Source: Microstegium vimineum (lineage: Eukaryota > Streptophyta > Magnoliopsida > Poales > Poaceae). From it: a stretch of DNA of 64,000 nucleotides. This document shows positions 25,439 to 35,812 of this stretch, piece after piece. The notes below the pieces were generated by a model. The model saw nothing but the letters and a program-made list of their open reading frames with translations, did no database searches and was not told the DNA's origin. How positions within the stretch are numbered: position 1 is the stretch's first letter; the number at the start of each line of letters is the position of its first letter. Where the stretch lies: positions 34,932,138 through 34,996,137 of the forward strand of contig CM039131.1 in NCBI GenBank assembly GCA_022036555.1, in the 5' to 3' direction. The position numbers and the translations under genes are program-made.

Positions 25439-25647
25439 TGATACGCGTTTTCTCGGAGGGAGTAAGGATTGCCCAGAGGTTTTGTCCTTGGCCTGCAGGT
25501 TAGTGAGAGATTCGATTCTCCGTGGGGTGCGCACGAGCGCACCCCGCGGGGTAGCCCCCGAGGCCCCAGAGGAGTGATTAAGGATACCTTGAGGCGTGGC
25601 ACCCTTTTGAGGGGTTGATTCCATTCCTTTCCCTAAAAAGAGAAGTG

Positions 25648-26800
25648 TTCGAGGGCGGCTGTCGAACCCTACTGAGGGCCAGCCTTCGCTCCCTCGATCA
25701 CAACTGGAGTCAGAGCGCCCCGCCCGAGAGGTCGCCTCTGTCTGCCAGGTCACGAGTTTTTTCGACCCTCTTTCGTCGAGGGTGTCGTGCGTAGTCGGGC
25801 CCTCGAGCCCTCGAATGGCTAGGCCTTCACTACCTCATAGCGTCCTTCCCACGGATCCTTGCGCTCGGATTGTGGGGTGAAGAGCATCGTGCTATCCTCG
25901 TTAGGACGAGCCCGAAGTCCTCGGTGAGCTGTTCTCGGGCATGAGTCCATTAGAAATGGTGCCCAGTACGGGTAAAAATCCGAGTGAGAACACGTGCCCC
26001 ATTTGATAGGGGTCGACTAGTGGCCCGGAGGCGTTCTCATTTTTAAGTAAGCCGTACGGCTTACTAAGCATGACCATGTGGATTACCAAGGTGCCAACCC
26101 CATTCGATAGGAGTTGGTGGCTCGATGCCTCCCAGCGGAGGGATCCTTAGGTATTCCTAGGTTATGCCTCGGATATGTCCCAGGGAGCCTCGAGAGTTCG
26201 TTCTCGAGCTAGGGGCACGCGCCTGGCCTCCCCGGGACATCCCTGACTCGTGTACTCGAGGGCGGCTGTCGAACTCCGTTCGTGGAGCCAGCCTTCGCTC
26301 CCTCAAGATTTGGGGGTGGACCGGAGTCCGTTAACCATTGGCCCTTCCTGACCTCAGGTACTTGAGGGCGGCTGTCAAACCCTATGTAAGGGCCAGCCTT
26401 CGCTCCCTCAAGATTTGACGGATGGTTCGTCATCCGATGCTATCCTCAGGAGGAGTAGTCCCGCCTTGTGGACCGCCGAGGGGAAAAGCAGGTGGTTGTT
26501 GTATTGAACTTGGGGACATACCTGTGCCGGAGCTCTCGAGGGAGGCTGTCGAACCTCCGGACGGACCAGCCTTTATCCCTTCGAGGCCGTGGAACGAACT
26601 GGAGTTGATGACCCGAGGCCCCGTCAAGCCTCGGGTACTCCAGGGGGGCTATCGAGCCCGTTCGTAGGCCGGCCTTTGTCCCCTCGAGATTTTGGGGGTG
26701 GACCGAGGTCCTAACCCGAGGTCATTTCTGGCCTCGGGTACTCGAGGGTAGCTGTCAAACCCTCTTTCGAGGGCCAGCTCTCGCTGCCTCAAGATTCCTT
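25648..26800. repeat. Six degenerate copies of a GAGGGCGGCTGTCGAACC repeat
   Basis: Units begin near 25650, 26262, 26361, 26536, 26640 and 26739. Each has a left word (CTCGAGGGCGGCTGTCGAAC), a short variable spacer, and a right word (GCCAGCCTTCGCTCCCTCAA), so each can form a shallow stem (GAGGG to CCCTC). The array lies between the 3' LTR and the TATA box of the plus-strand gene at 27211 and may be its upstream regulatory region. That role is inference. Confidence 0.8.
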
Positions 26801-27009
26801 ACCCTCGAAGATGACGCTTCCGATCGCGCGCGCCTTTTTAGGCGATGTCCGTTCGGCGCAACAGTGCGGCTGCAGTGCGGAGTGCGGCGCGGAGCCCGAC
26901 GATGGGACGAAACGCCTCATCCTGGAGGAATACGAGGAGGGGGGGATAGGCGCATTAAATGCAAAGATTCTCTTGCCTGTTTGCCGGATCTGCCCATTGG
27001 CCTCCCGCG

Positions 27010-27210
27010 TATAAGTAGCGAAGGTGAGGAGACGGATGTTCTTTTCGCACACTTGCCCTCTCCGCATCCTTGCCTTCGTCTTCCTTGCCTCTTTCTCCCC
27101 GCTACTGCCTTAAGCATCCTGCAAGCCGGAACTCTGCGCAAGCGAGAGAGAGAAAGAGAGGGATAGGGAACGTACCGTCTGCCCCTAAGTCCGAGCAAAC
27201 CACCGTCCCC
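27010..27210 (+). promoter_or_regulatory. Core promoter and CT-rich leader of the antisense gene
   Basis: TATAAGTA at 27010-27017 lies in GC-rich sequence. It is followed from about 27045 by a pyrimidine-rich stretch (TCCTTGCCTTCGTCTTCCTT) typical of plant 5' leaders, and the ATG is at 27211. The arrangement suggests a Pol II unit independent of the LTR promoter, on the opposite strand to gag-pol. Confidence 0.55.
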
Positions 27211-30200
27211 ATGGCCAAGTTCGACCTCGTCGGCCCCGATGACTGGCCCGCCTCCTCGGTGACCGCCTCGCACCTGACGGGGTTGGTGGAGAGTGGCCTT
27301 CTCCGGCCTGCTACCATGGCGGAGAGGCCGGAGTGGCTGCTTCCGGCGCCGGACCACGCCGAGCCCAACCCGCCGGAGGGGTACGTGGTGTCGTTCGAGA
27401 TTTTCCACCGGGCGGGACTAGGCGCCCCGCCCAGCTGCTTCCTGCGCGCGCTCCTCCACCACTACGGCGTGGAGCTCCAACACCTCACCCCCAATGGCGT
27501 CTGCCAGGCGGCGGTCTTCGCCGCGGTGTGCGAAGGCTACCTGGGGATCGAGCCGCACTGGGAGTTGTGGCTCCACCTCTTCAAGGCCAGCATCTTCCAC
27601 GCCTCGGTCGACAAGGGTACCCGCCGGATGGTCAGGGCCGGGTAATGTTGCATCTCCGTCAAGCGGCCGGGGTGCTGGATCCCGGGGAAGTTGTCCTCGA
27701 GCCACTCCGGATGGCACACCGGGTGGTTCTACCTGAGGAACGATGACGACCTGCTCCCGGTGTACACTGGGAGGACACTCGACGCCCAGCCCGACTGCTG
27801 GGGATATAGCGTCCCGACGAATAAGCAGGACCGCCTCAACGGCTTGCTGGACGCGCTCGGGCGCCTGAAGAAGGAGGGGCTCACGGCGGAGATTGCCGCG
27901 TCGGCGTTCCACCGGCGGCGGGTCGTGCCACTGATGGCCCGACCCCTCCGCATCGACGAGATGGGTCCGGGGGTCGACCTCTCGGGCTGTCGCCTCGCCG
28001 AAGACCAACTGACCCCGGACCGGGTGGCGCGCCGCGTCCGCCGCTTCTTCGCGGGCTCATTCTCCGCCCAGAGCGTCGCGAAGATCCCCATGAAGCCGGA
28101 CGAGGGCTTCTTTGAGCTGGTAAGGTCCTCTCCTCTTGTTTGAGTCCTCGCGCTCGCCCTTTCCGTCCTCTTTGCCCGTGTTCTAACTGCCTCGCGTTCC
28201 GCAGGGGAATGTGTCCTTCCGACCCTCGCCCCCGTCGGTGAAGGAGGACCGGACCGCGAAGCAGGCGAGGCACCTCCATGCGGAGAAGCAGAAGGCCGGC
28301 AAGGACAAAGCCAAGAAGGCCACGTCCAAGAGGGCCCGGGAGAGAGAGGCGAGAGAGCAGCGCCGGGCCCTTCAGAGATGGGAAGGCCTTGACGAGGAGG
28401 AGGAGGACGAAGAGGAGGTGAACTGGAGCGAGGTGGAGGAGGAGGAGACGGCGCCTGAACAGGCGGCCGTTGTAACCGGTGGAGGGGAGGGGTCGACCTC
28501 GAGGTCGGCCCCTACCGTCGAAGCTGGGCCACGGGGGGAGCGCCCCGTGGCTTCGCAGGAAGAAGTGTCGCGGCAAACGCGCGCGCGGGCGTCGCGATCC
28601 CCGTCGGGGGGTCGATCGAGCGAGCCCTCGGCGTCTACCGCGTCGAGCGCACGGGCGTCGGGCCCGTCAGCGCAGGTGGGGGTCAGCAAGCGGGCGGTGG
28701 CGCCATCGGCCCCTGCCGAGGAGCTGGTGTCGAGGGCCGCCTCGACCCCCGCCCCCCGGGCGGTGGCGCCCAAGAGGTCGACCAGCCCGATGGTCGCCGG
28801 GCCAAAGCGCCGGGCTCCGAGGGGGTAAGTCGTTTTCATGGACGTTGTCTGTATTTTTCTTTTTGTCGATAATGACCCGTGCTTATCGTTGCACACGGGT
28901 TTCTTTTTCAGGTCGAAGTGCCCGCAGGGATCCGTGCCCTTCGCCCCTTCCAAGAAGCTGAAGGCGGGGGCTGCGGTCCAAGCAGCCGCCGAGGTCGGTC
29001 CTGCCGCTCTGCCCCCTTCGACGCTCACCCCCGAGGCGGCATGGGCAGCCACGGCCCGGGAGGCAATGGAGCGGGGGAAAGGCGCAGGGGGGGCTCGGCG
29101 TCTGCTCAGACGGCGGAGGAGGCGAGCCCGCCGGCGGTGGCCGCCGAAGCGACGGTCGTGGCGCCCGCGCGGCCGTCGGAAGAAGTCGCACCTGGCGCCC
29201 CGGGGGGCGCGGGGCTTCCGCCGACGGCAGTCACGACCGAGGAGGTGGAGGTGGCCGGGCCCCAGGCCCCCGTGATCGAGGGGGAGGCTCCGGCTCACCC
29301 GACGCCGGGGCGTTGGCCCGAGGGCCTTGCCGCGCTGGAAGCTCGACTTCGGCTCGAGCGCGAGGGCGCGACTGCCGTCGCGCTCGAGGGCCCTTCGTCG
29401 ACGTTGGGGCTCGAGGAGGAAGGTCGGGTCGAGCGGCCCGACGCAACACCCGCTCCTGCGTAGGGCAGGATGTTGATGGAGCCCACCCCCGCCGAGGTGG
29501 ACGAGATGGTAGCCGAGCTGGTGGGCTCGGCGGAGACGACCACTGTCGTGGTCCCTCGGGCGGAACCGGGGGTGGCTCGGCTTCCCCTCGAGGCTGGGGG
29601 GTCGTCATCTCGAGGTAAGCCGTGCTTCGACTTACTCGAGACGCAACGAGTTTGCATTGCTGAGTACTAATTTCTTTGAGTCTTTCACCGCGCAGGGCCG
29701 TTCTACTGGCCGGGATCTTCTTCTCCTAGTGGTGACGGCTCGGCGGGGCCATCGACATCCTCGCGGGGTGGCCCAGGTGACATGGATCCTGCCGCCGTGC
29801 GCCGGGGCGTCACGCTGGACGTCGAGGAAAGGATCGCCGCTCGCAGCGGGGCCTGGGGCCAGGAAGTTCTCGAGCTGGCAAACCCTCAAGACCCCGAGCG
29901 GCCCCTCCTAACGCTCGACGACCAGGCCGAGCTCCGACGGTGGGAGCACGTTGAGGAGTATCGGGCCTGGTTCGATCGCTCGGTGAGCCTCGCTGCGGAG
30001 GTTGCCTCCGCGGACATATGCCAGGGGATGGAGGTGGGTTTCGCTCTCCCTTAGATTTTACTTGGAATATCTGATCGCTGTTTGTTGACGGTTTTCCCTT
30101 TTATCGTCATCAGGCGCTGCGGGTGAGGTCTTACGAGAAGTCCCAGTACATCGTCCGGGTACAGGGACAACTCTCGACCCTTCGCGCCTCGTTGGACAGG

Positions 30201-31260
30201 GCGGAAGATGAGGCCGCCCGCGCGAGGGCTGAGGCGGCAGCCGTCCGGGAGGACGCCGAGGCGAAGGTCGCCCGCGTGAGGGCTGAGGCGGCAGCCGCCC
30301 GGGAGGACGCCGAAGCGAAGGTCGCCCACGCGAGGGCCGGCTATGAGGCCGTTCAGAAGGAAGCCTGGGCGGCCCTACAGTCGGCCCAGACGAAGCTCGA
30401 CCTCGCCCTTCAGTCCTTTGTCACCGTTGGGCAGGAACGGGATGCCGCCCTGGAGGCCAAGCGCCAGGCCGAGGAGGAGGCCGCCCGGGCGACTGAGAGC
30501 ATCCGAGGGCTCCGGGGAGACCTTGACGCCATCTCCCGTGAGCGCGACACGCTGGCCGCCTCGGAGGAGAAGGCTCGGACGCGCGCGACCTCCCTGGGCG
30601 TGGTGGCCATGAATCAGAAGAGGGCCCTCGATGATGCAGGCAAGACCATCGAGGGCCTCGAGGCCAAGGTCAGGGAGGTCGAGCAGTCCTATGCCACCCT
30701 AGACGCGCATGCCCAAGGTAAGTGTTTCGAGAGTGTTGCAGAGTCTGTCCTGCCTCGACCCTCTTCCTGTTCTTTTGAGTTTGATCGTGTTGCGTGCTTG
30801 TTTTGGCAGAGCTCGCAGTGGATAAAGCCCGCGCCCATGAGGACCTAAACAGCCTCCAGGGCCTCCTCAGGACTGAGGCGAACCTCAACGCGAAGCTCGC
30901 GGACGCAATCAACACTTTCTACAACGACCTCTCGGTCAAGCCGGAGCCGGAGGTCGAGGGCGATGCTCGGGGGACTCCCTGCTGCGCCGCTTCTACTCCA
31001 TGACGCGGGGGGTGACGGAGAACGTCCGTGCCGCCCTGCATGTGGGCATGAAGCGAGCCCTCGCGGTCGTCAACTCGCTCTACGACGTAGACCTCAACCT
31101 CGTTGTCGACGGGTTCGCCACCGACCCGAGGCTGACCGAGGAGGAGAACGACGCGAAGTGCCAGGAGTTGATGGATCACGCAGAGGTGCCTGGAGGCCAG
31201 CTGGCGAAACTCTTCGAACCCGAGGTGATCCCCTCGGCGGACGAAGAGGGCACCGAGTAG
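27211..31260 (+). CDS. Antisense six-exon gene of the Tat element; Transposase_28-like N-terminus and coiled coil, disrupted
   Basis: Exons: 27211-28119, 28205-28824, 28912-29614, 29696-30033, 30114-30717, 30810-31260. The five introns are 80-92 bases, all GT-AG and phase-consistent. Exon 1 resembles the domain catalogued as putative gypsy type transposon (Transposase_28): FHRAGLGAPPSCFLRALLHH, a YGVELQHLTPNG segment, and GYLGIEPHWELWLHLF. Exon 2 is charged, with a basic KKATSKRAREREAREQRR patch then an acidic EEEEDEEEVNW stretch. Exon 3 is low-complexity. Exon 5 is an alanine-rich coiled coil with two 18-residue tandem units. The last exon ends in a conserved-looking globular tail (NVRAALHVGMKRALAVVNSL). 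Breaks: in-frame TAA at 27643 and TAG at 29461, and apparent missing bases near 29090 and 30971. Such extra ORFs are known in some Tat elements; their function is unknown. The current copy is probably not translated intact. Confidence 0.75.
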
Positions 31261-31476
31261 CCCTCGGAAGGTGTTGATGAGCTAACGGGTGATGCCAACT
31301 TCCTGCGTTGCTTCTTGAGGACGGCGACCCCCTCGAAGAGTAGTCCTGGGCCTGCGAGCCACATCTGGACAAGAAGGTCCATGTAATAGTTAGGCCCTTG
31401 TACTGATACAATGCCAAGCCCCGAGGGCTTTTTGTGTATAAAGCATTTTGATCGAGATACACAGTTATTTTTGTTT

Positions 31477-32195
31477 TTTCGAGCTCTTTCTGCCTTTCTT
31501 TGCCTGAGTCGATGCCTGTGAACTAAGTGTTGGACGCACGCTCATATCCCTGGAAGGGGGGTGGCGAGCGGGGATACTGTTGCCCTGGGGCGTAGGTGAG
31601 TCCCTGGCTCGACGACACCCGCGACCCTTAGGGAGTTCGAGGCGCCTTTGCTTAGTTATGAAGCGTACTCGAGGGAAAGAACGAGAGGGAGAGTCGAGTT
31701 TCAAAAAAACATTCGAGTTTTTCGGGGACTTAGGAGGGGGGTGCCCCTCCTGTTAGCCCCCAAGGGAGGCTCGACTTTGCTGGGGCAAAGTCGAGGCTAC
31801 CTTAGTGCTGTAGACGGGTGCATCTCGTTATTTCTACTTCTCGAGCTCTCTCTGCTTTTCTTCGCCTGAGTCGACGCTTGTGAACTAAGTGTTCGACGCA
31901 CACTCGTATCCTTGGAAGGGGGGTGGCGAGCGGGGATACCGTAGCCCTGGGGCGTAGGTGGGTCCCTGGCTCGACGACACCCTCGACCCTTAGGGAGTTC
32001 GAGGCGCCTTTACTTAGTTATGAAGCGTACTCGAGGCGAAGATCGAGAGGGAGAGTCGGGTTTCGAAAAAAACGTTCGAGTTTTTCGAGGGCTTAGGAGG
32101 GGGGTGCCCTCTTATCAGCCCCCGAGGGGAGCTCGACTTTGTCGGGGCAAAGTCGAGGCTACCTTCGAGCTGCGGACGAATGTGAAATGTGTTTT
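31477..32195. repeat. Tandem duplication of a 362-base unit between the antisense gene and pol
   Basis: Two copies, about 31477-31838 and 31839-32195, share GTGAACTAAGTGTT, GGAAGGGGGGTGGCGAGCGG and GACTTTG-GGGGCAAAGTCGAG. The last word forms a small stem. The block lies downstream of both convergent units: the plus-strand gene ends at 31260 and the minus-strand pol at 32259. Confidence 0.85.
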
Positions 32196-32258
32196 GAGAA
32201 CATTTTATTCATTCGAGGATTTGTACATAAATGTGAAAATGTACAAGGCTCTGAGGCC

Positions 32259-35200
32259 TCAGGGATAGAAGCGACGTAGTTGTTCGATGTTCCACGCGTT
32301 GGTGAAGATCTCGCCCTTCTCGTTCTTCACCTTGTAAGTGCCGGGCTTCAGCACCTCTGCCACGATGAAGGGTCCCTCCCACGGTGGTGTCAACTTGTGA
32401 CGCCCCTTGTTGCTTTGTCGACGGCGCAGAACGAGGTCGCTGACGTTGAGGTCCCTTTTGCGCACGTTTTTGTCGTGGTAGCGCCGCAACGTCTGCTGGT
32501 ACCGTGCCGACTTGAAGTGGGCCGCATCACGGGCTTCCTCGAGCTGGTCGAGGGAGTCCTCTCGGGCTACCGTGTTGGCTTGCTTGCTGTAGGCTTTTAG
32601 TCGAGGGGACCCGTACTCGAGGTCAGTGGGGAGGACGGCCTCGGACCCATAGACCAAGAAGAACGGGGAAACCCCGTGGCTCGACTCGGTGTCGTTCGGA
32701 GACTCCATAGCACAGCAGGCAGCTCGTCGACCCATCTCCTTCCATGTCTGTTCAGCCGGTCGAAGATCCTCGGCTTGAGGCCCTGCAACACCATACCATT
32801 GGCTCGCTCGACTTGACCGTTAGTTCGAGGGTGGGCAACTGCGGACCAATTCACCCTGATGTGGTGTTGGTCACAGAAGTCCAAGAACTTTTGGCCGGTG
32901 AACTGCGTGCCGTTGTCGATGATGATGACATTGGGGACCCCGAAGCGATGGATGATGTCTGTGAAGAACAGGACGGCTTGTCGAGACTGGATGTTGGCGA
33001 TGGGTCGACCTTCGATCCACTTCGAGAATTTGTCGATAGCCACGAGGAGGTGAGTGTGGCCACCCTTGGTTCTTTTCAGGGGGCCGACCATGTCGAGCCC
33101 CCATACTGCGAACGACCAAGTTATGGGTATCATCTGAAGAGCTTGGGCGGGTAGGTGGGTCTGCCTGGCGTAGAACTGACATCCCTTGCAAGATCGAACG
33201 AGTTTGGTGGCGTCGTTGACAGCGGTCGGCCAGTAGAAGCCCTGTCGAAAGGCACTTCCTACCAGCGTTCTCGGCGCCGCGTGGTGGCCACAAGCCCCCG
33301 AGTGTAGATCCTTCAGCAATGCCCTCCCCTCCTCGAGGGTGAGGCACCGTTGAAGTACACCCGACGGGCTTCGTCGATATAGTTCGCGGCCATCCTCGTA
33401 CATGACGTAGGTTTTGGCACGTCGAGCTACACGACGGGCTTCCGTGCGATCTTCCGGGAGTTCGCCTCGCGTCAGGTACTCGAGGTAAGGCGCGCGCCAA
33501 TCCGTCGGAGGGGTTGGCGCTGCGACGGCCCTGTCGATCTCCATGACCTCTCCCCCGCTCGAGGGGGGATCGGTCGAGGGGGGTGGGTCGACCCCTTGCT
33601 CGAGGGCGGGAGCCCCCGAGTCCAGGTCGACGGACGGCGTGTGCAGATCCCTCGAGAAGATGTCGGGAGGGACCGTGCCTCAAGTAGACACAATTTTGGC
33701 CAGCTCGTCGGCGGCTTCGTTGTACCGACGGGCTACGTGGTTGAGCTCGAGGCCGTAGAACTTGTCCTCGAGCGTTCGGACCTCCTTGCAGTAGGCTTCA
33801 ATCTTAGGGTCGTGGCAGCTCGAGTCTTTCATCACTTGGTCGATCACCAATTGAGAGTCCCCTCGCACGTCGAGGCGTCGAACCCCGAGCTCGATGGCGA
33901 TGCGCAGGCTGTTGACGAGGGCCTCGTACTCGGCGACGTTGTTGGAGGTGGGGAAGTGGAGGCAGATGACATAGCGCATATGGACCCCTGAGGGTGATAT
34001 GAATAACAATCTGGTGCCTGCTCCCGTCTTCATCAACGACCCGTCGAAGTACATGGTCCAGAGCTCGCTCTGAACCTGCGCTGGGGGTAGTTGGGTGTCG
34101 GTCCATTCTTCAACGAAATCTGCCAGAACCTGAGACTTGATAGCCTTCCGAGGGGCGTAGGAGAGGGTCTCCCCCATGAGCTCGGCGGACCACTTGGCGA
34201 TCCTTTCCGATGCCTCCCGGTTCTGGATTATCTCTCCGAGGGGGAAAGATGAAACCACAGTGACCGGGTGGCCCAGGAAATAGTGTTTGAGCTTACGCCG
34301 AGTGAGGACGACCGCGTACAGCAGCTTCTGGATGTGGGGGTACCTCGTCTTGGTCTCGGAAAGGACCTCGCTCACGAAGTAGACATGCCTCTGAACCGGC
34401 AGGGCGTGTCCTTCCTCTTCCCTCTCGACCACTATGACCGCGCTGACTACCTGGGTAGTTGCTGCGACATAGAGCAGGAGGGGCTCGGCCGGACTCGGGG
34501 GTACCAAGACCGGGGGCGAGGTGAGCAAGGCCTTGAGCCTCGAGAGCGACTCCTCGGCTTCGGCGGTCCACGCGAAGTGTTCTGTCTTCTTCAGGAGGCG
34601 GTAAAGGGGTAGGGCCTTCTCTCCGAGCCTCGAGATGAAGCGACTGAGGGCGGCGAGGCACCCAGTAACCCTTTGCATGCTCTTGAGGTCGTTGATCGGG
34701 CCCATCCTCGTGATGGCGGTTACCTTCTCGGGATTGGCCTCGATGCCACGCTGGGAAACTATGTACCCTAAGAGCATGCCTCGAGGGACCCTGAAGACAC
34801 ACTTCTCAGGATTTAGTTTTATGCGATTAGCCCTGAGGCACCCAAACGCGATCTCGAGGTCTTCGACCAGGTTTCCGACTGTTTTGGACTTGACCACGAT
34901 GTCATCGACGTAGGCCTCGACGGTCGGCCCTATGTGTTTCCCGAAGACGTGGAGCATGCATCGCTGGTAGGTGGCCCCGGCGTTTCACAAGCCGAAGGGC
35001 ATGGTGAGGTAGCAAAACATGCCGAAGGGAGTGATGAAGGAGGTCGCGAGCTGATCGGACTCCTTCATCTTTATTTGGTGGTAGCCGGAATACGCATCAA
35101 GGAAGCAGAGGGTTTCGCATCTCGAAGTGGAATCTACTATTTGATCGATACGTGGTAAAGGAAAAGGAACTTTGGGACACACTTTATTTAGACTAGTGTA

Positions 35201-35812
35201 GTCTACACACATCCTATCCTTCCCATTCTTTTTCTTTACAAGCACGGGATTAGCTAACCACTCGGGATGATGCACCTCCTTGATGAATCCGGCCTTCAAA
35301 AGCTTGTCGACCTCCTCCCCGATGATCCTGCGCTTCTCCTCGTCGAAGCGGCGCAGGCGTTGCTTCATTGGTTTGGACCCGACTCGGATGTCCAAGGAGT
35401 GCTCGGCGACCTCCCTCGGAATGCCCGGCATATCCGAGGGACTCCATGCGAATACGTCGGCATTCGCACGGAGAAAGTCGACGAGCACTGCTTCCTATTT
35501 GGGCTCGAGGGTGGCGCTGATCGTCAGCGCCTTCCCATCCGCGAGGCCGGGGTCGAGCGGGACGGTCTTCGTGTCTTCCGCCGGCTTGAAGTTGCCAGCG
35601 TGTCGCTTGGGGTCGGGGATCAATCCGGACAAGTCGTCGAGGGCTGCGAGGATTGCCGAATCTTCGCGGGCCTCGGCTTTCTCCACGCACTCGACGTCGC
35701 AGTCGTATGCGTGCTCGTAGGAGGTGTCGACGGTGATGACCCCCGAGGGCCTCGGCATCTTGAGCTTGAGGTAGGTGTAGTTCGGGACCGCCATGAACTT
35801 GGTGTATCCGGT
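32259..35812 (-). pseudogene. Tat element pol: RT, RNase H, second RNase H, integrase
   Basis: The minus-strand frame runs from about 35812 to the stop at 32259. RT includes KNGKDRMCVDY near 35230 and YVDDIVVKS at 34912-34886. It is followed by the Gypsy RNase H, then a second, archaeal-type RNase H-like domain starting MYFDGSLMKTGAG near 34060, a feature of the Tat lineage. The integrase has an HH-CC zinc region (GHHAAPR, CKGCQF, 33300-33170), core motifs LDMVGP, IIDNGTQFTG (near 32920) and NGQVERANG (near 32810), and a C-terminal tail ending QLRRFYP. In-frame stops occur near 35489, 34988 and 33682; at least two fit C-to-T changes. One base appears missing in the G/C run at 32664-32668. Non-autonomous in its present form. 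Confidence 0.9.

Noticed and set aside
24393..25602. Long ORFs inside the Tat LTRs and adjacent repeat array
   Set aside because: They arise from GC-rich tandem repeats. The two LTR copies break them differently and no domain is present.
25648..26800. CRISPR-like direct repeats
   Set aside because: The repeats are degenerate, irregularly spaced and inside a plant retrotransposon. A prokaryotic array is not plausible.
27881..29298. Long minus-strand ORFs opposite the antisense gene
   Set aside because: They are shadows of the GC-rich plus-strand exons, with arginine/proline-rich translation and no domain.
27211..31260. Antisense gene as a captured host gene
   Set aside because: Its N-terminal region resembles a domain known only from Tat-type retrotransposons, so it is more likely an inherited part of the element.
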